A stretch of 64,000 bases of DNA from assembly GCF_018873765.1 (NCBI RefSeq), contig NC_057925.1, forward strand, positions 44,857,010 to 44,921,009, in the 5' to 3' direction. Of this stretch, positions 46,901 through 54,488 are shown in pieces. Every line of letters starts with the position of its first letter. The stretch's first letter is position 1. The notes under the pieces were generated by a model. The model had not been told where the DNA came from, ran no database searches, and worked only from the letters and a program-made list of their open reading frames with translations. The DNA comes from Telopea speciosissima. Taxonomy: Eukaryota > Streptophyta > Magnoliopsida > Proteales > Proteaceae. Made by a program: the position numbers and the translations under genes.

Positions 46901-48606
46901 CCAAATCAAGGGTTGAAACTGGTCTGTACCAGGTTTTGACCCTGTTTCGACACTTTTCAACCAGGAGCTAGATGTTTAGCAAATTTCGACACTGCCAAGG
47001 GGGGATTTTGCCAAATCAATTGATTTCTTCCTAATTTTTGGCATTCTTCTACTCATTCAACCCTTCTACCGCTTGGATTTGTGTGATTGTAACTTGAAAT
47101 GTAATGATTTTTCCCCAAATCTAATTTTTTTAAGAATTAATACATAGACATAGTGTTGGGCTCAAAATATGTCATGGGATACATACGTGTTGCATTTTTT
47201 CAGTTATATGCGGGTCGTGGATTAGATCCGTCAAGACACTTCATGTATTGAGTGGTGAGTGTTCTATACTTGTATTTCCCTAACCTAAAGTATATTTTGA
47301 TTGTTTTAATTGCATATTTACATTTTAGTAGCTAAATTATATGTACTCAATGTTTATAATAGGGCTAGTGTACATCAGCATTTAGCGTACACTAGCAAAC
47401 TTGAGTCCAAACCACAAGTACCGTTTTGGGGGTTTTTTTTTTGGTGAAACTAATTCATTACAGGGGAAGCTTAGTCTCAAGAGCTTTTGGGCATCAAGAA
47501 GAATACACATTACAATAGGAGAAAGTTGTTTGGGATGAAGCCCCGCCCTCTCATAAATTACTGTCAAAGAAAATTGTAATCAAACAGAAAGTAAGCACTC
47601 CAATGGTTGGCAATTGAAACCATTTCAAATTCACCGTTCACAGATGTCAATGCAGGGATCCACAGAGATAGAGACCCCATTTGTTCATGAAGTGTGGCGG
47701 CAAAATGGAAAACCCACGAACAGGATAAGTCACTTGACTGTCAAACTGATCTTGAGAGGATGGGTCGCGGCTACTAGTTTGGCAATAGGTCATCAAAAAA
47801 TATTGGTACAAATCAAATTATCAAAAAGCACCCGTCCCATGAGATTCACCCATGTCAGGAACTTGTGAATGAGGTATGGAAATTAACGAAAGCGAGTGTT
47901 TTGGACGTAAGAAACCATAAAACCTGGAAAAGGAACTTATATAATCAAGGCCGAGACTGCTGTGTTCTTGCTTACCTGAACTATCGGTCCCGAGACAGAC
48001 CAGAAACGGAATAATTAAACGATAGAAATATAGAACAGACAAGCATGGCGTGCAATTGCGTGTAACAACCAATTAAGTTCCGTAATATGCAGAAGACAAA
48101 CTATTTCTCAACAAACCAAAAAGAAACATCGGAATTTTTTTGCCTCAAATAGGGGTAAAGGATTAAGGTCGGCAGTACCTCTTTTCGCCACCAGTGTAAT
48201 ACTCCTGAGGACCATCGGAGTCATCGTCAGACCCGGGACCAGAAGCACGGTTCAGATCAGAGAGCGTACGGATGCCTCCGGTGCGACTGGCAGAGGGCTT
48301 GGAGGGCTTCTTGTCTCGAGAAGACATGGCCGCCGTGATCGATTGAAATTGCGGAGATGGGATCAACGGAGACGGAGATGAAAGCGGACGAGGAGGATGA
48401 GAATCCAAATCGTTGATGTTGTTGTTGTCGTCTTCGTCGTTGAAACTGAGGTTGTTATTTTCAACGAAGGTAGAGAGTGCGGAGTCGAGATTCCAGTTGT
48501 GGCTCTCCAAGAAGAAAGAAGCCTCTTCTCTTGTAGACGATGTGAACTCACAAAACCTATCCACCAAGTGTTTGTTGTTATTCTCTCCAATTCCGCTCTC
48601 TTCCAT
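27625..48606 (-). CDS. PUX: Plant UBX-domain protein (PUX, p47/NSFL1-like adaptor of CDC48), 4 exons
   Basis: PUX proteins link the AAA-ATPase CDC48/p97 to its targets. Exons: 48179-48606, 28497-28782, 28086-28181 and 27625-27996, giving 393 codons with all junctions GT-AG and in frame. Exon 1 encodes a UBA-like domain (about residues 13-49; [20 protein letters not shown]) and a linker with [10 protein letters not shown] and a [14 protein letters not shown] acidic stretch. Exons 2 and 3 encode the SEP domain (about 207-275; [32 protein letters not shown]). Exon 4 encodes the C-terminal UBX domain (about 318-393), with the [12 protein letters not shown] strand, the GFPPKQL loop, and end VVIQKF. 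The UBA-containing layout fits PUX5, but the middle ([10 protein letters not shown] at Met94) matches the start of the shorter PUX3/PUX4 type. Intron 1 is about 19.4 kb. Confidence 0.93.
28461..28478. repeat. Poly-C run in PUX intron 2
   Basis: A homopolymer of about 17 C followed by CCCCACCCC lies about 20 bases past the exon 2 donor in gene sense. Similar C runs occur at 22669-22684, 29796-29811, 30824-30843 and 32831-32840. Confidence 0.85.
28761..30842. repeat. 1.05-kb tandem direct duplication across the PUX intron 1/exon 2 border
   Basis: The sequence from 28761 to about 29811 is repeated from 29813 to about 30842, offset 1052 bases, with only about 8-10 differences visible. Each unit ends in a run of 14-17 C. 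The left breakpoint is inside exon 2, so the second unit carries a copy of the splice acceptor and the first 22 bases of exon 2 (29813-29834). The small divergence implies a recent event. Confidence 0.9.
31096..31428 (+). repeat. Copia 5' LTR
   Basis: It starts TGTTAAGA and ends TGTTACA, and aligns along its length with the 3' LTR (shared GGGTTATGGATGCCACGATATTG, AAGTCAATTGGTTTCCTTTTC). Several substitutions and indels separate the two LTRs, so the insertion is not recent. A TATA-like TATATATATTGATTG stretch precedes the CTTCTTCTTCTT tract. Confidence 0.9.
31429..31440 (+). other. Copia primer-binding site
   Basis: TGGTATCAGAGC directly follows the LTR. It is complementary to the 3' end region of initiator tRNA-Met, the usual primer of plant Copia elements. 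Confidence 0.85.
31707..32604. mobile_element. hAT-type element nested in the Copia leader
   Basis: The ends CATGGTTCAAGAACTCGG and, inverted, CATGGTTCAAGAACTCAG are near-identical. The flanking 8-mers ACACGTAC and ACATGTAC differ by one base. Subterminal repeats of GAGATCTCG and CTCGG occur on both sides. There is no coding sequence. A smaller element is inserted inside it. Confidence 0.85.
31885..32027. mobile_element. 143-bp hAT MITE nested inside the hAT element
   Basis: Perfect 16-bp inverted repeats (CATAGTTATCAAGGCG) end the element and the exact 8-mer GCCTAGAT flanks it (31877-31884 and 32028-32035). The interior is GC-rich with repeated GGCGACC and CGCCATGGCG. This is the innermost of three nested layers here. 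Confidence 0.92.
33061..34320 (+). pseudogene. Copia gag and protease remnant
   Basis: Conceptual translation gives [28 protein letters not shown] pieces in two frames, the gag core [24 protein letters not shown], a degenerate zinc knuckle (YCGKLNHT), and the protease active site [16 protein letters not shown]. Frame changes and stops are frequent. It packaged and processed the element's RNA when active. Confidence 0.85.
34321..35173. other. Unexplained 850 bp between Copia protease and integrase
   Basis: The Copia frame is lost at about 34320. What follows is rich in TTTCTATTT units (34430-34470) and pyrimidine tracts, with an open frame of 148 codons that looks like low-complexity translation. 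It may be a further insertion, but I found no ends or known domain. Confidence 0.4.
35174..36193 (-). mobile_element. Solo LTR (copy A) of the TGATG...CATTA family, in Copia
   Basis: On the minus strand it starts TGATGTAAAT and ends CTACATTA. The flanking 5-mers GTTTG (35169-35173) and GTTTA (36194-36198) match at 4 of 5. Landmarks shared with other copies are CCCATGGG, AGGCCTAAC/GTTAGGCCT and ACTAAAAAGGAAAGG. No internal region is attached. Confidence 0.8.
36240..36545 (+). pseudogene. Copia integrase catalytic-domain remnant
   Basis: The translation [18 protein letters not shown], then [11 protein letters not shown] and [14 protein letters not shown] matches the Copia integrase core, including the second catalytic Asp (SDNALEY) and the Glu region near VAERNN. 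The frame is then broken by the truncated LTR copy B, and the C-terminal part is missing. Confidence 0.85.
36547..37895 (-). mobile_element. Truncated LTR (copy B) of the TGATG...CATTA family, in Copia
   Basis: Its right end (minus-strand start TGATGCAGATACATT) is intact, but the expected opposite end, TAATGTAG on the plus strand, is missing. The deletion also removed the Copia sequence between integrase and RT. GGTTAGGGTTAGGG runs near 36575-36605 correspond to the CCCTAACCCTAA part of copy C. Confidence 0.75.
38094..39433 (+). mobile_element. Solo LTR (copy C) with exact AAGGA duplication, in Copia RT
   Basis: It starts TGATGCAGATTCATCACC and ends GGACTACATTA. AAGGA flanks it on both sides (38089-38093 and 39434-39438). 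Removing the LTR and one AAGGA restores the Copia frame ...[12 protein letters not shown]..., which proves the insertion site. A TATATAA box lies at about 38578. Confidence 0.93.
39434..40725 (+). pseudogene. Copia reverse transcriptase and RNase H remnant
   Basis: The part before the solo LTR (37896-38093) encodes [10 protein letters not shown] and [18 protein letters not shown] with a frameshift. After it come [35 protein letters not shown], a frameshift near 39740, and the polymerase motif [11 protein letters not shown]. The RNase H part has [14 protein letters not shown] and [15 protein letters not shown], and ends [18 protein letters not shown]. The catalytic YVDD is present but stops and frameshifts make it inactive. 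Confidence 0.9.
40733..41076 (+). repeat. Copia 3' LTR
   Basis: It starts TGTTAAGAAAG directly after the polypurine tract and ends GTTACA. It differs from the 5' LTR by substitutions and by an expanded (AT)n plus (TTGA)n microsatellite at 40922-40975. Confidence 0.9.
41077..43729. other. PUX intron 1 sequence between two LTR elements
   Basis: No gene is supported. At about 43400-43720 the plus strand translates to LINE-like pieces ([19 protein letters not shown], then [11 protein letters not shown]), probably a decayed zf-RVT segment. The rest may be original intron sequence. Confidence 0.4.
43730..45008 (+). repeat. 5' LTR of the gag-only element
   Basis: It starts TGATGCAGATTCATCACC, has a TATATAAG box near 44170 and GTGAGTAATATCAAGG downstream, and ends CTATCTAGGACTACATTA. 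These blocks recur in copies A, B, C and the LTR at 50537. Confidence 0.88.
45024..45692 (+). CDS. Retrotransposon Gag-like protein
   Basis: The 222-codon frame starts at an ATG just after the primer-binding site. An N-terminal part with coiled-coil-like [23 protein letters not shown] and an Arg/Tyr-rich stretch (about residues 65-105) precedes a retrotransposon gag core of the Gypsy type: [19 protein letters not shown], then [18 protein letters not shown] and [12 protein letters not shown], then [12 protein letters not shown]. There is no zinc knuckle. The frame is fully open. It overlaps the next frame by ATGA, so an internal deletion or frameshift probably joined two parts. It would form virus-like particles for the element's RNA. 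Confidence 0.8.
   Translation: MAEHGTPVVDPTQPPPSDSLAAIMTMLQKISTDQQALGDRMTAMEQRPIVPLVSNIPLEKDRYQVNSVVQRAPRRDQYREDRARYRDHSEDRNRGYRNYRRRHRPPEAYELRDFDGRPDPQVCCDWLAALDDYFNWYNLPEHRKMRLAHTKLVGPAHNWWRTQMDYPDYSGREPVTWAEMKEDLSKKYFPRTFRALQQGNLNSHRQHHHQKAFKSEDNLFHQ
45689..46438 (+). pseudogene. Acidic ORF between gag and the 3' LTR
   Basis: The 249-codon frame starts within the gag stop (ATGA) and runs into the 3' LTR; only about the first 200 codons are internal sequence. It is rich in Glu, Val and Lys (about residues 30-110) and ends [12 protein letters not shown] just before the polypurine tract, which resembles the extreme end of Gypsy-type polyproteins. It is best read as a remnant left after deletion of pol. 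No enzymatic motif is present. Confidence 0.5.
46293..46557 (+). repeat. Truncated 3' LTR of the gag-only element
   Basis: It matches the first 265 bp of the 5' LTR almost perfectly, but begins TAATG where the 5' LTR has TGATG. The match ends in the GTGGTCATGTGA repeat, so the rest is deleted. Confidence 0.85.
46558..48178. other. 5' part of PUX intron 1
   Basis: No gene is supported. A segment near 46850-46990 resembles the ends of the hAT element at 31707 (CATGGTTTTATAGTTTCGAG). At about 47437-47600 a T run followed by AATTCATTACAGGGG looks like the 3' end of a minus-strand poly(A) retroelement. The remainder is unassigned intron. Confidence 0.4.
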
Positions 48607-48898
48607 ATTTTCAACTCTTACCTATTCTACTACAACTGAACTACAGGAAGTCACAAATTTATGTCCTTCACCGGCTCCACTCCTCCCCCTTCTTAACTTG
48701 TTGTAGTGCTTATTCTTTTACTGATCCTGATTAAAAGATGTAAGCCGTTTGATATGTAGAATTGATACCTTTTGGATGGCCAATGATTGAATAGAAGCTT
48801 TCAAATCAGGTCAAGAATTCTGTTTTAAAAAAAACTCCCTACTAGATCCTTTGCGTGTCATTGTTGCCCGCATCTTTATTTCTTCTCTTTGCTTACTT
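48607..48898 (-). promoter_or_regulatory. 5' flank of the PUX gene
   Basis: This 290-bp stretch separates the PUX start codon from a LINE insertion and must hold the 5' UTR and core promoter. I see no unmistakable TATA box. The LINE inserted at 48912 therefore sits about 0.3 kb upstream of the start codon. Confidence 0.45.
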
Positions 48899-48911
48899 GG
48901 AAAGAAATCTT

Positions 48912-50011
48912 TTTTTTTTTTTGAAAAGGGAGAATTTAAAGGGTTATAATTATTTACATCCTATCATACTTCCTTCCATTGGAATCACCCCACACAAGAG
49001 AGGTGAGATCCTCTGGGAGGCTTTCTGTACAAAATGAATTTCCTCACAAGAGTGTAGAAATCTTGATAGGAAATCAGCATAAGAATTGATCTCTCGGACA
49101 TGATGCAAGAACACACACTGCTCAAAACCTTGACAAAGGTCATGGATTTCTCCAATCAAAGCAAGAGCGTACCAGGCGGCCTGAAAATGGCTCGTGATCA
49201 TCTGGACTGCCAATAGAGAATCAAACCGAACTTATATCCAACGCAGCCCCAACGACTTGGCATTCATAAGACCCAGTCTTATCGCTAAAAGTTCCATCTA
49301 TAACATATTATTATCCACTGTAGCACCAGCAATTGCGAAGACAGGCCAGCCCCTTTCATCACGGCCAAGAGATCCATAACCCCCAATGTTCCCTCTACGA
49401 TCCATCACAATTAATGGCTACCCAAGCTGTTGGTGGCTTGGGCCACACAAAAGTAGATGCAACTAGGTTGGAGAACATAACATCAATTTTCCACCGGCCA
49501 AAGAAATCCCTGTTGATGCTCCAGTCCGAAAGGTAAATCCTCATTGCTTTAAATCGAGTTCTTGTCTCACAAATGACCCGATTGAGGATCTCACTAGTGC
49601 TGCACTCCTTCTGCTGGAAAATTCTGTAATTGCGCTCTTGCCACAGCCGATAGATCAGACAAATCATACTAAACCTCCTTACTTGTGAAATGAGTGAGCT
49701 ACCCTTAAAGTGTCAAGTCACCCAATCCACTTCTTCCTGCCAAGATGATAGAACATCTCGAGAGAATCCACCTAGGAGCAGCACGTCTTTCCATACCACT
49801 GAAGTTTATGAACATTGGAAGAGGAGATGATTCGTTGTTTTCAGGTACGGTTTGGTATAGGGGGCATGTGGTGTCAAAGGTCCGACCCCACGAGGCCAAC
49901 CTACACTTAGTTGTTAGCCTTTGTTTAATAGCGAGCCAGGTGATAAAGGAGAAACAAGGCTGAGCAGTATGGAACCAAATAAGGTTGCGCCAAGTCACTC
50001 TCTCTCCCAGA
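48912..50011 (-). mobile_element. 5'-truncated L1-type LINE with 13-bp target duplication
   Basis: The exact 13-mer GGAAAGAAATCTT flanks the element (48899-48911 and 50012-50024), and a T run at 48912-48922 is its poly(A) tail on the minus strand. Minus-strand translation runs from the zf-RVT part (NLIWFHTAQPCFSFITWLAIKQRLTTKCR, 49998 to 49705) through a linker (YRLWQERNYRIFQQ) to RNase H (AINCDGS, MELLAIRLGLMNAKSLG-like, FDSLLAVQ, EINSYADFLSR). Stops are few, but the RT core is missing. The intact duplication implies a fairly young insertion. Confidence 0.9.
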
Positions 50012-50164
50012 GGAAAGAAATCTTCTTTAGCGCGTCAGACCCTCCAACACGGATCTAATGATTAAATGCGTGGCCAGATGCTCCCGGTCATCAGATGCAC
50101 GTTAGAGAGGATCTGGGTCCTACTTTCTTACTACATCGATTGGGTGGTGAACAAGATTTTAGTA

Positions 50165-50345
50165 ATCAGTATTGGGTCGATACTGATCCGGATCAATGGT
50201 ACGACCAATAGAGTAATGACACATGGTATTAAGGTTTTAAAAAATAATAAAAATTGATATTGGATCCATATGGACGTTCAGTTGATACTAATATGAATCA
50301 GCTGATATGACTGATTAATACCAATTATTAAAACCATTGTGGTGA
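50165..50345. repeat. Relative of the GATATTGG/GATACTGATCC repeat family
   Basis: Inverse tips TTTTAGTAATCAGTATTGG and TTTTAATAATTGGTATTAATC bracket a segment with GATACTGATCCGGATC and TTGATATTGGATCC. It resembles the MITE at 7171. No target duplication was assigned. Confidence 0.45.
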
Positions 50346-50369
50346 ATAATCGAGGAAATTATAATTTAT

Positions 50370-50506
50370 GGGAGAATGTTCTCTGTGCCGCAGCGCAGCC
50401 TGCGCCCAAGCACATGGGCAGCCTGTGCACGGGGGCAGGGTGGTCATTGTGCCCACCCCCATGTGCCTGGGCTTAGGCTGCGCTACGGCACAGAGAACAG
50501 TGCCCC
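50370..50506. mobile_element. Foldback MITE, GC-rich
   Basis: The arms share GTTCTCTGTGCC, GCAGCCTG and CCCAAGCACATG/CCCAGGCACAT blocks as inverse copies over about 50 bp. The tips are GGGAGAATG and, inverted, GGGGCACTG. A half copy lies at about 20290. Confidence 0.7.
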
Positions 50507-50536
50507 TAAAAAAAGAGAGAATTCTCTGAGCAAGTG

Positions 50537-51573
50537 TGATGCAGGTACAAGCACTAGGACGAAGAAGAAGCCTGGACTTTGGCTGCTGTTTTGTTTTTTC
50601 GTTGGAGCCTTTTCCCATTCTTAGTTGTTTAAGTTGTTTTTTAAGTCATTGTTTAAGTTGTTTTTTAAGTCCCCACCCCTCCACGATTTCTAATAGGAGG
50701 GCTGAGTTGTTTTGTAATTAGATTCAGACTTGGGATTTGATTTGAATCCTAATCTGAGTAGGATTGGCATTAGCCTTGATGAATAAATATCATTATCGTG
50801 GGAGGCTCCCCCACAGTTCATTATTTAAAATATCTGCTTCTTAGCTTTGCTGCTCTGCTGCTGATTGCTCTCTAAGTGCTTGTATCCTTGTGGATCTCAA
50901 GGTGGATAGGGTGGGTGGACTCCTGCAACTCCTAGCATCGTGAAGCTCAGGAGGTTTCTCTCAATTGATCAAGTTGATGCCTTTAGAGTTCCTTCAAACC
51001 AGTAAGTTATTTACAATTTCCTGCAACAACCCTTCTTCTCATCCTCCAACCCAAACCTCCATAATCTGTCCAGCCTTCCCGGCACTCGACCTAATTTACA
51101 ATCTCATCCATCCACTAAACCCTAATCTCCATTAAACCAACAATTTTCCCAGAAAACTCCATTGAAGCAATAGCTTGGTTTTCAAACAACCAAGTTCCAG
51201 CCACCTAGTCTCCTCCAAACTTCCATCGAACTCCTTAGCCATCCCCCTCTACACTCGATCTAAGTTTCAGCCTTTCATTCCTTCTCTAACTCCTTCATCA
51301 CCACACACCATTAAAACCCAAAACCCAGAGATCGATAGAACAATTCTGCCCTAATTTTGCAGAATTTTCCAAACCTATCTAAACCCCAATATTTTTATAC
51401 CTGAATAACCCCCTAGACCTACCTACTAAAGCCATATAAACCTTAGCACCAAAATCTAACCCTAACACTAGTTTTACCCTAAATTAGCCAATCCTACTCC
51501 AATCGGCCAACATTGTTAGAGATCATGATTCACTGGTTTCTAGTGGGAGTTAATCCTATGCAGGACTACATTA
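50537..51573 (+). mobile_element. Solo LTR (copy F) of the TGATG...CATTA family, exact AAGTG duplication
   Basis: It starts TGATGCAGGTACAAGC and ends GGACTACATTA. AAGTG flanks it on both sides (50532-50536 and 51574-51578). Landmarks GATGAATAAATATCATT, CTTGTGGATCTCAAGG and CATCGTGAAGCTC match the other copies. It lies outside the PUX gene, unlike copies A to D, and splits a sequence starting TTCTCTGAGCAAG that resembles the MITE tip at 27211. Confidence 0.9.
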
Positions 51574-51578
51574 AAGTG

Positions 51579-52139
51579 GCATACAGGGGATGTCCACCAA
51601 TGGGAATCAATCAAGCCTAATTAGTTCCCACCAATTTAAGGTCATGCATCTTTGTCCATCACTCAGTTAATCAAGCCTCATAGGCTAGGTATGGATATAT
51701 TTCTATTTCGTTGGCTGGTAATCCATAATCGGGTCCATGTTAATTGGGCTATATCAAACGATAAGCAAACTAATTGGGCTAAAAACGATCCATAAATGGG
51801 TTACACAAGCTAATGCAGGTTGGGTAATGAACAAATGATGTCGGTCAGGCACCTACGGGCTACAGCCAAATACCGAGAAAAACTGATCCTTAATCAACCT
51901 AGTCTAGTATCAGCCCATTTACTATCTAGTCGGTCCGGTGTTGGGCTTTAACCCCTCGGTCCTAATCGGGCCTACATTTAACACCCCTAGTGATTGGCTA
52001 GCTTTTCGAGGCATTTTGGACCCAAGTTCATGAGTTTAAGGATAATTTTGGACATTCGTAACAGGTTATATATGGTGGAAACCCTTCATGGGGTGGAATT
52101 TTATTCATTATTAAATGAGCAAAAAGATATTTATAATAT
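51579..52139. other. Intergenic repeat-derived sequence
   Basis: No gene. The part at about 51680-51995 has GGGCTATATC, AATTGGGC and CGGTCC repeats ending TTTAACACCCCTAG, the look of a decayed hAT-type element, but its ends were not resolved. Confidence 0.35.
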
Positions 52140-52312
52140 GGGAAAAGGCTGGGTATGCTAGCGGTATACTATAAGCTAGCACCCTATGTATCAGTCTCTA
52201 TCTCTCTTCCTCCCTTTGAGGGGTAAGGGAGTCATTTCAAAGGGAGAAAGAGAGAGATAGACAAATAGAGTGCTAGCTTATGGTATAACACTAGCATACT
52301 CATCCCTCTCCC
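52140..52312. mobile_element. Mutator-type MITE with exact 9-bp duplication
   Basis: The exact 9-mer TTATAATAT flanks the element (52131-52139 and 52313-52321). The arms begin GGGAAAAGGCTGGGTATGCTAG and, inverted, GGGAGAGGGATGAGTATGCTAG, and remain complementary through ATAAGCTAGCAC and CTATCTCTCT. A 9-bp duplication points to Mutator transposase. Confidence 0.85.
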
Positions 52313-52517
52313 TTATAATATATATGAACACCTTTGGAAAAAAGGAGACCTAAAGACCCGACCTTGGATAACAAAGAGCCCACTTTTCGCCATTATTATT
52401 TAATTTACATAAAATAAGTATTTGAATCATCCATTCATATATATTTTGATTGTATGACTATTGTTTTTTTTTTTTTTTGGTAGAAGATTGTATGACTATT
52501 TGAATCCTAGATATTTT

Positions 52518-52555
<38 letters not shown>

Positions 52556-53849
52556 AAACATTAAGAATATAGGGTGTTCAAATATTCTAGCATAAATAGG
52601 TTTCTTTGGTTTTATTTTTTATTTTTTATTCTAACTTTGAACGAGAGATTTGTTTTTTATTTTGTACCCATAAAATTTATACTTTTTTTTGGGTAAACAT
52701 AAAATATATACTCGATAGTATAGTATATAGTAAATAATAGCAGTAGTAAACTTTCACATGCAGATGCACGTGAGGTTTCGTTTTTCATTATTGATATATT
52801 AAATCTTACATATTGAATAATCATAGTACATTATCTCCCTGAATTTCATTTTTTTCTTTAAAATTTTATAAGTAGTGTGTTGTAACTTAAACACAAGTGT
52901 AAATAGAAATAATAATAATGCTTATACAATTAGAAATATTGAAGGTTTGTAACTTGTTACAACTGTTGAATAATATATACAAAATTTAAATAGAAGTACA
53001 TTATTCAAATGGTGACATTTTTATAAAGAATAGAAATATGTTTTCTTCTTTTCTGCTCTTTGATTTGATTCAGAGGCTAGCAATCATATAAAAATAGAAT
53101 TTTTTTTCTAATTTTTGCTCTTTATTTTGATTCAGACGCGATAAAGTTTATATCACACTCCCCTTCTTTGATACTCTCAGCAACAATTCTTTTCGGTGAT
53201 CGGCTTTCAACATTGCTTTTATTCATCTTGAAGAAGAAACGATACTTTCTTGATATACAATAACGTAGATTTTCTGGTTATACTCTTTTTTTTTTAACGA
53301 TATTTACGGAGTTATCTTAAGTAGTTTGACTGCTTTTGAACTCTTAGATGTGGCTGGAAGGGAATTTCTCTTATCTAATCTCTCATATAGAGAAAATAGC
53401 AAACAAAAACTTAGATCGAGGAAAATAAAACCCAATATTCTTTTTCGAATAAGATATAAACAAGAAACAATAATCTGGATTCAAAAAGGATAGAGACATA
53501 GTGAGAGAGAGGGCACCTCAAGAATCTGTTTTTGCAATCGCAATGAGAGCTATCTCCAAAGAAAATATCCAAATTGATGTTGGTAATAATTTATGGCATA
53601 TTATATAAACTCTCTGTAGGGAAAAAATGAGCAACAAAAATAAGTATAATAAAAATTTATTACAATGCAAACAGGGAGGGAGAAAGAAAGAGAGAAAGAG
53701 AGAGAGAGATCGGTGAGACAGGAGGGGGATTGGGGTGAGAAAGAGATATTACGCGGGGATAATACTGGTGATCTGCAGAGATGTTGGCAATGCAATTGAT
53801 TATAGTAGGTTCTGTAGAGATCTTCGCATGTGCTAGAGATTATTGTCGT
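52313..53849. other. AT-rich intergenic region
   Basis: No gene. A (GA)16 microsatellite lies at 52521-52552 and a T run at 52467-52478. A CTTTGATTTGATTCAGA-type segment is duplicated at about 53058 and 53128. Purine-rich GAGAGA tracts appear from about 53670 on. Confidence 0.5.
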
Positions 53850-54290
53850 TGGAGTGAGAGAGAGACTTGAGAGGAAATAAGAGAGAAAATAGGAAGAAGA
53901 GGGGTGACTGTTTGTAAAGGAGGCGTGGGTCTTTTTGGCTTCAAAGAAATGCTGTCGTTGAAGAGAGAGAGAGAGAGAGACCTGAGAGAAAATAGGAAAA
54001 GGCGTGACTGTTTGAAGAAGTATTTATTTGATCGTTAGGTGGTGATAGGGGTATTTATGTCAACATAAAAATTATACAAAAACAGAAATTTTCGTTGGAG
54101 AGAGAGAGACTTGACAGAAAATAGGAGAGAATATAGGAAGAAGGGGCATGACTATTTGAAGATGAGTTTAGTTAGTTGTTAGATGGGGAAAATAGAAGAG
54201 AGAGACTTAAGAGAAAATAGGAGAGGATATAGGAAGAAGGGGTGTGATTGTTTGAAGAAGAGTTTAGTTGGTAATTCTTAGTTGGAGAGA
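53850..54290. repeat. Degenerate tandem repeat, about four units of 80-130 bp
   Basis: Each unit has the order GAGAGAGACTTGAGAGAAAATAGGA, then GGAAGAAGGGGTGTGACTGTTTGAAGA. Units start near 53855, 53965, 54097 and 54195. Spacing and sequence vary, so this is an old minisatellite rather than a recent expansion. Its meaning is unknown. Confidence 0.7.
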
Positions 54291-54474
54291 AACTTGAGCA
54301 CGACCTACATTAATTATTGCTAGATGGACATTTATACCCATTCAAATTGACCATAAAGCCCCCACACCCCCCTATTGAATGAATGATGCATGGAATCTAC
54401 CGTGCACGATCTCCTTGCCCTATATATATATATATATATTGCTCTGGTATCAGAGCAATGGCTCTAATACCATT

Positions 54475-54486
54475 GCTCTGATACCA
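54475..54486 (-). other. Copia-type primer-binding site of a truncated element
   Basis: On the minus strand TGGTATCAGAGC follows the LTR end by two bases. Just beyond it the same motif and its inverse recur, forming a small palindrome (CTCTGGTATCAGAGCAATGG and near-inverse), then an (AT)n run. The rest of the element is missing. Confidence 0.75.
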
Positions 54487-54488
54487 TA

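Larger units (their letters stand above)
28783..48178 (-). other. Giant first intron of the PUX gene (about 19.4 kb)
   Basis: The donor is AG|GTACTG at 48178 and the acceptor TTTTCAG|T at 28783. The split codon joins as Ser143 and gives the expected GGEK-SGM junction. The intron contains a tandem duplication, a 10-kb Copia element, three nested LTRs, a gag-only LTR element and several smaller repeats, nearly all on the plus strand, antisense to the gene. Introns 2 (28182-28496) and 3 (27997-28085) are small by contrast. Confidence 0.85.
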
